A DNA stretch of 64,000 nt from Loktanella atrilutea (GCF_900128995.1 NZ_FQUE01000002.1:186001-250000); one strand, 5' to 3'; shown: positions 24,509-33,597, counted from the stretch's first letter. Translations and numbers: made by a program. Notes: generated by a model from the letters alone, not told the origin.

Positions 24509-25225
24509 TCAGAGGCCCATCGCCTCGCGCAGGCGGGTGATCGTGGCCGGCAGCAGCTCGGGGTTTTCGCGGGCGTCGCGGACGGCGGCAGTCAGGGTCG
24601 TCTTCTGCACGACCGACAGGTCGCTGTCGGCGATCCGGGCGATGACCGCGTCGGCGTTGAAGCCTTCCTGTGTCAGCAGGGTGGGCAGGGCGACATCGGC
24701 CGCGGCCTCTGCCCCGGCGCCGGGCGTCATCGTGCCGGCCGCGTCCACCGTCGCATCCACCGATCCTCCGGAGGTCGGCGCTTCGGTTGCTGCGGGCGCG
24801 GGCGCGGTCGAATCGGACGGGGGTGTGTCAGCTGCGGCGGCCTCCGGTGCGGCGGCATCGGTCGCGGGCGTGTCCGATGCGGCGCTGTCGGTCGCGTCCG
24901 GGGCAGCTTCGGCCTCTGGGTTGTCCGTTGCCTGTGGCGCGGGGGCGGCGGTCGCGGTGTCGTCCTCCTCGGCCGGGGTATCGGCGGCAGGCACGGCCTC
25001 GTCCGGCGCGGCTTCGGCGGCGGCGTCATCGGCGGGGTCGGGCGCCACAGCGTCGGGCGCCGTGGCCGCTTCGGCGGCGGGCGCCGCTGCGCCGGTGTCG
25101 ATCCCGGTCGCGCCAAGGCTGTCGGCGCCGGTGACGATGGCATGCGGGTCGCGACCGTTGACCGCATATTGATAGCCGAAATACCCCAGAATCGCGGCGA
25201 TCACGATGATGACGATGGCGCGCAT
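24509..25225 (-). CDS. Membrane-anchored Ala/Asp/Pro-rich protein, function unknown
   Basis: A 238-residue protein with an N-terminal hydrophobic anchor (MRAIVIIVIAAILGYFGYQY), a low-complexity region of about 130 residues made of A, D, P, E and T (residues 40-170), and a compact C-terminal helical domain (about 175-238, ALPTLLTQEGFNADAVIAR onward). The layout suggests a short cytoplasmic tail, one helix, a flexible periplasmic linker and a small terminal domain. I do not recognise the family. Its linker composition resembles those of the OmpA and PRC-barrel proteins in this window. Confidence 0.75.
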   Translation of the reverse strand: MRAIVIIVIAAILGYFGYQYAVNGRDPHAIVTGADSLGATGIDTGAAAPAAEAATAPDAVAPDPADDAAAEAAPDEAVPAADTPAEEDDTATAAPAPQATDNPEAEAAPDATDSAASDTPATDAAAPEAAAADTPPSDSTAPAPAATEAPTSGGSVDATVDAAGTMTPGAGAEAAADVALPTLLTQEGFNADAVIARIADSDLSVVQKTTLTAAVRDARENPELLPATITRLREAMGL

Positions 25226-25406
25226 GACAGTCTCCTCTCGATCCGGCGGCCGAAATCGCCGCCTTGTCCGTTCAGATGCGGTCGCCCTGCCCCCGCGTCA
25301 ACCCAAAGCGGGACATCCGGACCCTTTTCCGCCGGTCCCGCCCCGATTTGCGCCTTGAAGAGACGTGGCCTTGGCATTAGGTTCCCATCACCCATTTCAA
25401 TGATCA

Positions 25407-25422
25407 AAGGATCAAGACCATA
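25407..25422 (+). promoter_or_regulatory. Ribosome binding site and non-canonical start of infC
   Basis: AAGGA at 25407-25411, an eight-base spacer, then ATA at 25420-25422. The next in-frame standard start (GTG at 25450) has only C-rich sequence before it. This supports initiation at AUA, which IF-3 itself would discriminate against. Confidence 0.7.
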
Positions 25423-25965
25423 GGACGCAGACCCCACAACGCACCCCCCGTGCGTGAGACCGGCCCCCGCATCAACGAACGCATCCGCGGCGGAGATATC
25501 CGCCTGATCGGCGCTGAAGGCGAGAACGTGGGTGTCGTCAGCCCCGAGCGGGCGATGCAGATGGCAGAGGAGGCAGGCCTCGACCTGGTCGAGATCTCGC
25601 CCAATGCGTCTCCGCCCGTCTGCAAGATCATGGACTTCGGCAAGTACAAGTACGAGACCCAGAAGAAAGAGAACGAAGCCCGCAAGAAGCAGAAGATCAT
25701 CGAGATCAAGGAAATCAAGTTCCGTCCGAATACGGACAGCAATGATTACGATGTGAAGATGCGCAACGTCTTCAAGTTCCTCGAAGCCGGCGACAAGGTG
25801 AAGATCACCCTGCGCTTCCGCGGCCGCGAGATGGCGCACCAGGAACTGGGACGGCAGTTGCTGGAACGCGTGGCAGAGGACACCAAGGAGCACGGCAAGG
25901 TCGAGAACTTCCCCAAGATGGAAGGCCGCCAGATGGTCATGCTGATCGGGCCGCTGCCGAAGTAG
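25420..25965 (+). CDS. infC: Translation initiation factor IF-3, probable AUA start
   Basis: IF-3 binds the 30S subunit, proofreads start codons and prevents premature subunit joining. The N-domain ([20 protein letters not shown]), the lysine-rich linker ([17 protein letters not shown]) and the C-domain are complete. No in-frame ATG exists. The first GTG (25450) has no Shine-Dalgarno and would remove a ten-residue basic leader, GRRPHNAPP, that I recognise from relatives. AAGGA at 25407-25411 lies eight bases before ATA at 25420, which restores that leader and gives 181 residues. infC of E. coli starts at AUU for autoregulation, so a rare start is expected. Confidence 0.92.
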   Translation: MGRRPHNAPPVRETGPRINERIRGGDIRLIGAEGENVGVVSPERAMQMAEEAGLDLVEISPNASPPVCKIMDFGKYKYETQKKENEARKKQKIIEIKEIKFRPNTDSNDYDVKMRNVFKFLEAGDKVKITLRFRGREMAHQELGRQLLERVAEDTKEHGKVENFPKMEGRQMVMLIGPLPK

Positions 25966-25989
25966 GTCTGCCATTCCGATTTGATCAAG

Positions 25990-26018
25990 CGGCCCCGAGG
26001 TGATCCTCGGGGCCGTTG
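25990..26018 (+). terminator. Terminator of infC
   Basis: CGGCCCCGAGG (25990-26000) and its exact complement (26005-26015) with a TGAT loop, then TTGTCGTTT. infC is therefore monocistronic at its 3' end. Confidence 0.8.
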
Positions 26019-26051
26019 TCGTTTGCACAGTCCAGTCTTGGCGGATGAGGG

Positions 26052-26495
26052 TTAGGGTCGGACCTCGCCCTGCTCCGTGCCGTCCCAGTAGGTGATGCGG
26101 TCGGCGTCGACGCGGATCATGATCATGCCGGGGGTGTCGATGCCATCCTTGAACCAGTATTCCAGTTCGGGGACCCAGTGTTCCTCGAACGTGGCGCGGT
26201 CGTCGATCAGCTGCGCACGTCCCTGCACGTGGATCATCACGCCCGGTTTGCCGACGAGGCCCATGACCCCGCCGGTCCCCTGAAAGGACAGGCCGATCCG
26301 GTCGTCGGCGCGCAGGTCGCGGATCTTGCGGCTGTCCTCGTGGCTGTAGAACCAGCTTTGACCACGGTATTCCACGTCGCCGTTCGAGCTCATCGGACGG
26401 GCGGCGATGCGGCCGTCCTCGCTGTGGGTCTCCATCATGCAGAAGTCGATCTTCGCCATCTGGTCGGCGATGTCCTTCAGGGTCTTGTCGGCCAT
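26052..26495 (-). CDS. Pyridoxamine 5'-phosphate oxidase-like general stress protein
   Basis: A 147-residue flavin-binding split-barrel protein of the general-stress FMN-binding group. The N-terminus (LKDIADQMAKIDFCMM) and the pattern RPMSSNGDVEYRGQSWFYS fit the family that binds FMN or F420-like flavins; the true substrate is unknown. The start at 26495 gives the usual N-terminus, while the frame open to 26660 is shadow. It stands alone between infC and the OmpA-family gene. Confidence 0.85.
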   Translation of the reverse strand: MADKTLKDIADQMAKIDFCMMETHSEDGRIAARPMSSNGDVEYRGQSWFYSHEDSRKIRDLRADDRIGLSFQGTGGVMGLVGKPGVMIHVQGRAQLIDDRATFEEHWVPELEYWFKDGIDTPGMIMIRVDADRITYWDGTEQGEVRP

Positions 26496-26624
26496 GTCGT
26501 GTCTCCATCGGGCGCGGGCTGCGCCATATGTAACGTCAACGCGCGACCGCCCCGCCGGGGTGCGCGACGGAACGCGGAAGCGGTGAATAAGTGCCGACGC
26601 GACCGCCGACCGGTTCGGGAACGC

Positions 26625-26652
26625 AAAAGGCCCGCGTCGTGTGACGCGGGCC
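26625..26652 (-). terminator. Terminator of the OmpA-family gene
   Basis: GGCCCGCGTC (26629-26638) pairs with GACGCGGGCC (26643-26652) around a GTGT loop. On the minus strand the stem is followed by TTTTGCG, a usable T-run, 23 bases after the stop codon at 26676. Confidence 0.8.
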
Positions 26653-26675
26653 CCTTCCATGCCATGTCCGATCGA

Positions 26676-28973
26676 TCAGCTGTTGCTGAGCAGTTGCGAG
26701 ATGTTGCGCACCGCGGCGCGGCGGTTGGCGCGTTCGCCCGACTGCGTGTTCACCTTCAGGAACTGTTCGCCGTAGCCCTGCGTCACGAGGTTTTCCGGCG
26801 GCACCTGAAAGTACTGCGAGAGAGCCAGAGCGACGGTTTCGGCGCGACGGTCGGACAGGGCGAGGTTGTAGCCCGCATCACCCACCGCGTCGGTGTGACC
26901 CTCGACCAGGAAGACGGCAGAGGGGTTGTTGGCGACGATCTGACGGATCGCGCCGCCAAGCGAGGCCAGTTCATCCGCCTGACTTTGCTGGATCGCGGCG
27001 GAGCCGGTCTCGAACGTGATGGCGGCCAGTTCGACCTGCGGGGCCAGAGCGCGGACCTCGCGGATGTCACGCACCTGTTCCAGCGAGTAGGTACGGCCGG
27101 TGTCGGCCCGCAGGCTGGCGGTCAGGGCCGCCTGCAGCGCCGCCTGATCGGTCAGCGCGACCGAGGAGGTCGAGACGGTTTCCTGCGGGACGGGCGGCAG
27201 GCTGGAGACCACGACCGGCGTCGTGTTGTCCAGATCGTCGATCAGGGCGACTTCGGTGCCATCGGCGCGGGTCAGGCTGCGGCGCAGCACGGTGCCGTCG
27301 GCGGCGCGGATCGTGGTCACGACGCTGCCGTCGTCACGGGTGACGGTGGTCAGGGTCGAGCCGTCGTCGAAGGTGCGCGTCGCCAGTTGCGCGCCGGGCT
27401 GGCGCAGCAGGACGTCGTCGTTCTTGAGCACGCGCAGCTCGCCGTCGCGCTGCACGACGACACGGTCGCCGGAGTTCGACACGACCTTGTCGCCGTTCTT
27501 GAGGATCGCACCGACGGCCACGGCGCCGAGGCCGAGGACCAGCGCCTTCTCGAAGGTCGAGAGACCGCCCTTGTCGTTGTTGTCGGCCGTCACGGGCGCA
27601 TCGCCGGTGGTGGCGGAGGCGTCGCCGGTCGTCGTGGTGGTGGTCGTCGTCGTGGTCGTGTCACCGGTCACGGCCGTGTCGAAGTCCTGGTCGGCGGACC
27701 GGACATCATCCTGCGTCACCTCTTCGGTGACGGCCTCGGGATCGTTCGCCAGATCCTCTGTCGTGGCCGTGGCGGCGGCAGAGGCCGCGCGGGCGGCCTG
27801 ACGCTCTGCGTCACGGGCAGCCTGTTCTTCCGCCGTCAGCTGCGGCTGTGCATCGGTCGTGGCGGTGGCATCAGCCGTGGCGGGCGCGGCCTCCGTCGTG
27901 GTGTCCGCTGGCGGGGTGGAGGTTTCGGCGGTCGTGTCGGTTTCGATGTTCGAGGTGGGCGCCGCGTCGGCGGGCGCTGCCTCGGTCGTGGTCACGTCGC
28001 CTGCGGGGGCGGCATCGGCCGGGGCCGCGTCACCCGATTGCGCTGCGATGGCCGCGGCAGCCGCAGCGGCGTCGTCCGTCGCGGTATCAGCGGCTGGCGC
28101 ATCGGCGGTGGTGGTCGCATCGGCCTCAGGTGCCGCGGTCGCATCGGCGGTGGTGGTCGCATCGGCTTCGGGTGCCGCGGTCGCATCGGCGGAGGTGGTC
28201 GCCTCTGTCGATGCGGTCGCGTCGGCGGCCGGCTCGGTTGCGGTCTGGTCCGTCACGGCCTGATCGGCGGCGGCTTGATCGGCAGCGGCCTGGTCGGCGG
28301 CAGCTTGATCGGCTGCAGCCTGGTCAGCGGCAGCCTGGTCTGCTGCAGCTTGGTCTGCTGCAGCCTGGTCTGCTGCAGCTTGGTCTGCTGCTGCTTGATC
28401 CGCCGCGGCCTGGTCTACTGCAGCTTGGTCGGCAGCTGCCTGATCGGCGGCAGCTTGGTCGGCAGCTGCTTGATCGGCGGCTGCTTGGTCTGCGGCTGCC
28501 TGATCCGCCGCGGCTTGATCGGCGGCTGCCTGATCTGCGGCTGCTTGATCCGCCGCGGCTTGGTCAGCGGCGGCCTGGTCGGCAGCGGCCTGATCCGCTG
28601 CGGCGGCGTCGGCGGCGGGCGCTGCGGTCGTGTCGACCGTGGCATCTGCCGAAGCGGCGGCACCCTCGGGGATCAGGACGGCTTTTGCGTCGGCGGAGGC
28701 GGTGGCGAGGGCTGCGGCAAGCTGGTCACCGCCCTCTGCCACGGCCTGCGCGTAAGCGTCGGCGGAACAGACCGTGGCGGGGTCGGCGGCGGCATCGGCA
28801 GTGACCTCGGTGCCGAGGCCAGCGATCAGCGCGCTGGAGAAGGCGGCCGCGGTGTCGACGGTCTGGCCGTCGCCGGTGACGCAGGGAAAGGGCTGCGCGT
28901 CCTGCGCGAAGACCGGTGTCGCCAGCGACAGCGACAGCACGAGTGAGGTCGTGGATTTGAGTGAGAGACGCAT
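26676..28973 (-). CDS. OmpA-family outer-membrane protein with pentapeptide repeat region
   Basis: A 765-residue exported protein. Residues 1-23 are a signal peptide (LSLKSTTSLVLSLSLATPV, cut after AFA). A domain with two cysteines follows, then a tract of 24 A-A-D-Q-A pentapeptides, a long A/T/D/E/P-rich linker, a hydrophobic segment (STFEKALVLGLGAVAVGAIL), a beta-like DDGSTLTTVTRDDGS section, and a C-terminal OmpA peptidoglycan-binding domain (ITFETGSAAIQ, VEGHTDAVGDAGYN, LALSDRRAETV, ERANRRA). It probably tethers the envelope to peptidoglycan. The start at 28973 follows AGGAATACC; an open frame running on to 31700 is antisense to other genes. Confidence 0.9.
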   Translation of the reverse strand: MRLSLKSTTSLVLSLSLATPVFAQDAQPFPCVTGDGQTVDTAAAFSSALIAGLGTEVTADAAADPATVCSADAYAQAVAEGGDQLAAALATASADAKAVLIPEGAAASADATVDTTAAPAADAAAADQAAADQAAADQAAADQAAADQAAADQAAADQAAADQAAADQAAADQAAADQAAADQAAVDQAAADQAAADQAAADQAAADQAAADQAAADQAAADQAAADQAAADQAAADQAVTDQTATEPAADATASTEATTSADATAAPEADATTTADATAAPEADATTTADAPAADTATDDAAAAAAAIAAQSGDAAPADAAPAGDVTTTEAAPADAAPTSNIETDTTAETSTPPADTTTEAAPATADATATTDAQPQLTAEEQAARDAERQAARAASAAATATTEDLANDPEAVTEEVTQDDVRSADQDFDTAVTGDTTTTTTTTTTTGDASATTGDAPVTADNNDKGGLSTFEKALVLGLGAVAVGAILKNGDKVVSNSGDRVVVQRDGELRVLKNDDVLLRQPGAQLATRTFDDGSTLTTVTRDDGSVVTTIRAADGTVLRRSLTRADGTEVALIDDLDNTTPVVVSSLPPVPQETVSTSSVALTDQAALQAALTASLRADTGRTYSLEQVRDIREVRALAPQVELAAITFETGSAAIQQSQADELASLGGAIRQIVANNPSAVFLVEGHTDAVGDAGYNLALSDRRAETVALALSQYFQVPPENLVTQGYGEQFLKVNTQSGERANRRAAVRNISQLLSNS
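28246..28605 (-). repeat. 24 tandem 15-bp units encoding A-A-D-Q-A
   Basis: Counting 15-base units on the plus strand (pattern TGRTC-NGC-NGC-NGC) gives 24 consecutive copies without an insertion or deletion. Each encodes the pentapeptide AADQA; units read VTDQ and AVDQ in two places. Codons differ freely at third positions (GAT/GAC, CAA/CAG, any GCN), so the protein repeat is conserved while the DNA has diverged. Confidence 0.95.
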
Positions 28974-29192
28974 GGTATTCCTCCGAAAGCGCGCCGATTG
29001 CCGGCACCTCTGTTGGAAAGGAAACCGGCAGTCGCTGGATGGCGTTCCGGCGATCCGAAGGCCCTGCGCGGAAATCCGCCGATAATGGGGTGGGATCCGA
29101 CCTTTGATCGGGGAACCGGACCGGGAACTGGAGCCCGGACCGTCGGCGATCCGATCTTGCACGCGGTCCGGCGGACGGCCTAGAACCGGCGC

Positions 29193-31166
29193 ATGTCCGA
29201 TGCCGCCGCCCAGTTGTTGCCGATATGGAGTGTCCTTGGCACCGGGCTTTACGCTGTGGTGATGCTGCTTGCGCTGGCACACGCCGTCGTTCTGACCGGA
29301 TTTGCGGTGCCGCTGACGCCCATTGCCGTCGCGGCGGGGCTGCTGGCGCAACGCGGCTATCTCGATCCGGTCACGCTGGTGTGGAGCCTCGCGCTTGGCG
29401 GCTGGGTCGGCTGCGGGATCAGTTACGGGATCGGGCGGCTGGTGCAGGGCGTTGACGTCAATCTGCGGCATCCGGCGGGCCTGCGTTGGGCCACGGCGCG
29501 GGGTCCGGGCGTGATCCGGGGGCGGCTGTCGGGCGGCACCTTTGCCTTCGTTCCCTTCGGGGCGGGGCGGATGCGGGGCGCGCCGCTGGCGGTCATCGGC
29601 TGGTGCGGGATGGTCGCCGCGGGATTTGCAATAAGCGCAACCCTTGCGGGCATGGCGGCAGGTCTTGTGATCGGGGCGCTGGGAGCCGCGACGCCGCGGC
29701 TGGCGGTGCTGGCGCTGATCCTTGCGGCGATCCTGCTGACCGTGGCACTTGTCCTGCGTCGGGCGCGCAGGGTCGGCCCGGATGTGGTGCGCGTCCTTCG
29801 GGTGGTGGCGGCGCGGATCGGTCGCCGCCTCGGCCTGCGCCGGCTGATCGACCGGCATCCGCGCTGGTCCGGGTTTCTGGCCGCGCGGTTCGGGACAGAG
29901 CGGTTCCTTGGCCTGACAGCGACGGTGCTGGGTCTTCTTCTTCTCTATATCGTCGGGGCCTACGTCGCATCCGTCACCGATTTCCTTGGCACGCGGGGCA
30001 CGGTCACCGCAGACACGCGGATTGCGAACCTGCTTTACGCGATCCGCGACGACCGGGTGATCGCCGTTCTGGGCTGGATCACCGAGGTCGGTGGCCGCCA
30101 CGGCGTGCTGCCGATGCTGGCCGGGACGACGCTGGCGCTGCTGGTGCTGCGCCGGTTCGATTTGCTGGGGGGTCTGTGGATCGCGGCGGCGGGCAACCAG
30201 ATCACCGTCACGCTGCTGAAGGGCTTCTTTGCCCGGCCCCGGTCGGATCTGGGGTATTTCACCGAAACCTCTGGCAGCTTTCCCAGCGGTCACGCGGCGG
30301 GGGCCGTCGCGGTCTGGGCGATGCTGTTCTACCTTGGCTGGCGGATGCGGCTGCTGCGGGCAGAGCTTGCGGGGTTTCTGGCCGTGACCGCCGTGGTGCT
30401 GATCGGGCTCAGCCGGGTCTATCTTGTCGAGCATTACGTGTCGGACGTGCTGAACGGCTACCTCGTGGGGGGGCTGTGGCTGATCCTTGGCATCGCGTTC
30501 TGCGAATGGCGGCGGCGGCGCGACAGGGGACCCGCCACCGCCCTGCGGCGCTGGGCCGCGGCGGCCTGCGTTGCGGCGGCCGTCCTTGCCGCGGTCGTCA
30601 TCGCGACACGGACCGCCAGCCCGATGAACACGCCGGTCGCGCGGGAGACGGTGGTCGTCGCCGGACCGGCAGAGGTACTGGCCGACCCCGCCCTGCCGCG
30701 CGAGACGGCAGCGCTGTCGGGCACGGCGCGGCAGTCGATCGGACTGGCCGTGGCAGCGCCGGGGCCGGAAGAGCTGACCGCCGCCCTGACGGGCGCGGGC
30801 TGGCAGGCGGCACCGCGGCCCGGCCCGGCCTTGCTGGCACAAGCGGGTCTGGCGGACTGGACCGGCGGCCCCCTGCCCCGCCCGCTGGTCGTGCCGACCT
30901 TCTGGGACAACCGGCCGAGCGCGCTGGGTTTCGCATGGCCCGAGGACACGGCGAATGGCCACCGGCTGCACCTGCGGTTCTGGGACAGCCTGCGTCGGAC
31001 TCCCGACGGCGCGCCGGTCTATATCGGCACTCTGACGGCAGAGGCGCCGCTGGACTGGACGATGACCGACGATCCGGTGCGCACGCCTGACGACAGCGTC
31101 ACCCGCGCCATGGCGCAGGTCCGTGCGGTATTGGATGCGGCGGGGCTGCCGGCGGCAGCCCCCTGA
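29193..31166 (+). CDS. DedA / PAP2 phosphatase / LssY-C fusion membrane protein
   Basis: A 657-residue multi-domain membrane protein. Residues 1-190 are DedA-like (scramblase-related) helices. Residues 230-430 carry a PAP2 lipid phosphatase with all three motifs: KGFFARPRS, PSGHAAG and SRVYLVEHYVSDV. The C-terminal 190 residues, after a last helix, resemble the soluble LssY-C domain (WDNRPSALGFAWPED, HRLHLRFW). Such fusions probably dephosphorylate a lipid carrier or phosphatidate at the periplasmic face. It is divergent from the OmpA-family gene; no SD is obvious at 29193, so the exact start is less certain. Confidence 0.85.
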   Translation: MSDAAAQLLPIWSVLGTGLYAVVMLLALAHAVVLTGFAVPLTPIAVAAGLLAQRGYLDPVTLVWSLALGGWVGCGISYGIGRLVQGVDVNLRHPAGLRWATARGPGVIRGRLSGGTFAFVPFGAGRMRGAPLAVIGWCGMVAAGFAISATLAGMAAGLVIGALGAATPRLAVLALILAAILLTVALVLRRARRVGPDVVRVLRVVAARIGRRLGLRRLIDRHPRWSGFLAARFGTERFLGLTATVLGLLLLYIVGAYVASVTDFLGTRGTVTADTRIANLLYAIRDDRVIAVLGWITEVGGRHGVLPMLAGTTLALLVLRRFDLLGGLWIAAAGNQITVTLLKGFFARPRSDLGYFTETSGSFPSGHAAGAVAVWAMLFYLGWRMRLLRAELAGFLAVTAVVLIGLSRVYLVEHYVSDVLNGYLVGGLWLILGIAFCEWRRRRDRGPATALRRWAAAACVAAAVLAAVVIATRTASPMNTPVARETVVVAGPAEVLADPALPRETAALSGTARQSIGLAVAAPGPEELTAALTGAGWQAAPRPGPALLAQAGLADWTGGPLPRPLVVPTFWDNRPSALGFAWPEDTANGHRLHLRFWDSLRRTPDGAPVYIGTLTAEAPLDWTMTDDPVRTPDDSVTRAMAQVRAVLDAAGLPAAAP

Positions 31167-31183
31167 TCCTGCGGTGGCCGGGT

Positions 31184-32743
31184 TCAGCCCCGGGCCTTGA
31201 CCTCGTCCCGCAGAAGGCGGCGCAGGATCTTGCCGGAGGCGGATTTCGGGATCGTATCGACGAAATCGATGCGGTGGACCTGCTTGTAGGACGACAGGGT
31301 CCGCGACAGGTGATCCTTGATCGCTTCCGCATCCGGGCCGTCGTCGGTGCGCACGACGAAGGCCATCGGGATCTCTCCCGCGTCCGGGTCCGGCAGGCCG
31401 ACGACGGCGGCATCGGTCACGCCGTCCATGCTGACGATCGCGGCCTCCAGCTCTGCCGGGGCGACCTGGAACCCCTTGTACTTGATCAGCTCCTTCAGGC
31501 GATCGACGATGAACATGTGCCCGTCGGCGTCGATGTAGGAGATGTCGCCGGTGCGCAGCCAGCCGCCCTCGACGATCGTATCCGCCGTGGCCTTCGCGTT
31601 GTTGAGGTAGCCCTGCATGACGTTGGGCCCCTTGACCCAAAGCTCGCCCTCTTCGCCCGGCCCCATGTCCTCGCCCGTTTCGATGTTCACGATGCGGCAC
31701 TGGACGTTGGGAGCGGCGAGGCCGGAGGCGCCGGGCTTCGCTTCCTCTCGGGGCGACAGGTGGCTGACGGGGGACAATTCGGTCATGCCGTAGCCCTGCA
31801 GCGACACGCAGTTCAGGCGGCGGCCCACGGCGTTCGACAGGTCGGCCCCGAGGGGGGCGGCGCCGCAGAAGATTTCCTCCAGCGACGACAGGTCGAACTG
31901 GTCGACCAGCGGGTGCTTAGCCAGCGCCAGCGCCACGGGCGGCACGATCCACATGCGCTTGGACCGATGGTCCTGACTGACGCGCAGGAAGAGTTCCAGA
32001 TCGAAGCGCGGCAGGGTCACGAGGCCGCCGCCGCCCGCAAGGTGGACGTTCATCATCACGGTCATGCCGTAGATGTGGAAAAAGGGCAGGAAGGCGGCCG
32101 CGACCTCGCCCCGGCGAAAGTTCACGCCCTCGATGATCTGATCGACATTGGTGACGAGGTTGCGGTGCGACAGCATGACACCCTTGGGCAGGCCGGTGGT
32201 GCCGGAGGAATAGGGCAGCACGACCGTATGGGCGTCGAAATCCACCGCGACCTGATGCGACAGCGGATCGCCCATCAGGTCCGCAAGCTCCGGCGTGTCG
32301 GGTGCCTGTCCGATGGTCACGAGTTCCGTCACGGCGGTCTTTGCCATGGCGGCGCGGGCGGTGTCGCGGAAGGCCGGCACGGTGATCAGGCACTCGGCCT
32401 GGCTGTCCTGCAACTGGTGGCGGACTTCCGATTCCGTGTAAGTCGGGTTGATCGTGGTGATCGTGCCACCGGCGTAGGCGACGGCATGGAACACGACGCA
32501 GTATTCCGGGCAGTTCGGTGCCATCAGCGCCACCGTATGGCCAGCGCCGAAGCCGCGCGCCGTCAGGCCGCCCGCCAGCGATTCCACCTGATCGATGAAC
32601 TGCGCCGCTGTCAGGGTACGGCCCGTGGGGCCATCGGTCAGCACGACCTCGTTCGGACGGTCACGCAGCCCCTCGAACACGCGATCTGTGATCGAGACGT
32701 CGCGCAGGACGATCGGATCGAAGGTACTTTCGAAAATGGACAT
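31184..32743 (-). CDS. AMP-binding acyl-CoA synthetase, 4-coumarate--CoA ligase-like
   Basis: A 519-residue ANL-superfamily enzyme that activates a carboxylic acid with ATP and joins it to CoA. The AMP-binding loop YSSGTTGLPKGVMLSH, the A5 motif QGYGMTELSP, the hinge TGDISYIDADGH and the C-terminal catalytic lysine motif PKSASGKILRR are intact. The closest named relatives are plant-type 4-coumarate ligases, but substrate specificity cannot be read. The start at 32743 is preceded by GAGGAGAC. It stands alone and converges with the DedA/PAP2 gene. Confidence 0.92.
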   Translation of the reverse strand: MSIFESTFDPIVLRDVSITDRVFEGLRDRPNEVVLTDGPTGRTLTAAQFIDQVESLAGGLTARGFGAGHTVALMAPNCPEYCVVFHAVAYAGGTITTINPTYTESEVRHQLQDSQAECLITVPAFRDTARAAMAKTAVTELVTIGQAPDTPELADLMGDPLSHQVAVDFDAHTVVLPYSSGTTGLPKGVMLSHRNLVTNVDQIIEGVNFRRGEVAAAFLPFFHIYGMTVMMNVHLAGGGGLVTLPRFDLELFLRVSQDHRSKRMWIVPPVALALAKHPLVDQFDLSSLEEIFCGAAPLGADLSNAVGRRLNCVSLQGYGMTELSPVSHLSPREEAKPGASGLAAPNVQCRIVNIETGEDMGPGEEGELWVKGPNVMQGYLNNAKATADTIVEGGWLRTGDISYIDADGHMFIVDRLKELIKYKGFQVAPAELEAAIVSMDGVTDAAVVGLPDPDAGEIPMAFVVRTDDGPDAEAIKDHLSRTLSSYKQVHRIDFVDTIPKSASGKILRRLLRDEVKARG

Positions 32744-32890
32744 GGATGGGTCTCCTCCTCGCTGGAGTGTGCCTTGCCGTGCGGCGCCTGTCACCGGTTT
32801 TGACATGCGCCGTGGGGTGCGAGCGGCGCTGTCAGGGCGTGCGCTTGCCGTCGGACCCTCCGGGGGGTTTACCGGTCAGATGAATGCGGA

Positions 32891-33322
32891 TCAGAGCACG
32901 CCGATCGCCGCCAGCGCCTTTTGCAGGTCGGGCGGCAGGGCGTCCTCGTGGGCCTGGGCGCCGGTCAGGTCGCGGGGCGCGTCGGCGGGGGCGAGGTAGC
33001 GCCAGCCCTGGAACGCCTTCTTGGGGACCGAGGCGGTACGGATGACATCCGGCGCCAGCACGAGGCCACAGCGGCGGATGCCGTCCTGTCCCACGATTTC
33101 CCTGAGTGCGGTGATGCGCTGGCGGCACTGGATGACCCCCTTGATGACCCAGTAGATACTGCCACCGTCAAGCAGCTCGGCATCACGCTTGGGCCACATG
33201 CGGGTGACGTGATAATACTGGCCATCCGTCACCTGCTGCGACCGGTGCCGCTGCCATGTCTGCAGATCGTCGATGGACTCCGTTCCGACGGAGAGTTTTA
33301 CCAGATTTATGTGGTTGCCCAA
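32891..33322 (-). CDS. DUF1489 family protein, probable TTG start
   Basis: A 143-residue soluble protein of DUF1489, conserved in alphaproteobacteria with unknown function. The signature MWPKRDAELLDGGSIYWVIK, then Q.RQRI..L....G.DGIRRCGLVL and FQGWRYL..ADAPRDL, is unmistakable. The frame is open to an ATG at 33487, but homologues begin just before HINLVKLSVG. The TTG at 33322 gives MGNHINLVKL and the usual length, so it is preferred over the ATG, whose extra 55 residues look non-coding. Confidence 0.85.
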   Translation of the reverse strand: MGNHINLVKLSVGTESIDDLQTWQRHRSQQVTDGQYYHVTRMWPKRDAELLDGGSIYWVIKGVIQCRQRITALREIVGQDGIRRCGLVLAPDVIRTASVPKKAFQGWRYLAPADAPRDLTGAQAHEDALPPDLQKALAAIGVL

Positions 33323-33597
33323 TTCACCGCCCCAGATGTAGTATGCAGACCCGGCTTTAACCGATTCTTTACCTTTTGAACAGGTAGGTCGGAGGCGCCG
33401 TGTTTCAATTGACCCGCCCCGGAGCAGGCCGTAGCAATTGGTCCAAGTCAAGTAGCGGCGATGCTGGGTTAAAGCGCCTGCGGCCAATCCAACTTCACCG
33501 GCGACGGCGACCGTATTGGCTCACAGTAAGAGAATTGCGGCGCCCGTTCGGTCAGATTCCACGGCTAATGACAACGTTCGGATGAGGCTTGAAACTG
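33323..33597. other. Lower-GC stretch without a recognisable gene
   Basis: From about 33323 to 34042 the DNA is visibly richer in A and T than the flanking genes. In this first part only short frames occur, none with recognisable similarity. It could be the remnant of an inserted element or a long regulatory region. Confidence 0.4.

Noticed and set aside
28246-28605. CRISPR-like array
   Set aside because: The repeats are contiguous 15-bp units without spacers and stay in frame inside a gene encoding a pentapeptide repeat.
26676-31700. A 1674-codon open frame on the minus strand
   Set aside because: Only the part from 28973 downwards is real (signal peptide, repeats, OmpA domain). The upstream part is antisense to the DedA/PAP2 gene and the 3' end of the acyl-CoA synthetase region and has no sensible protein.
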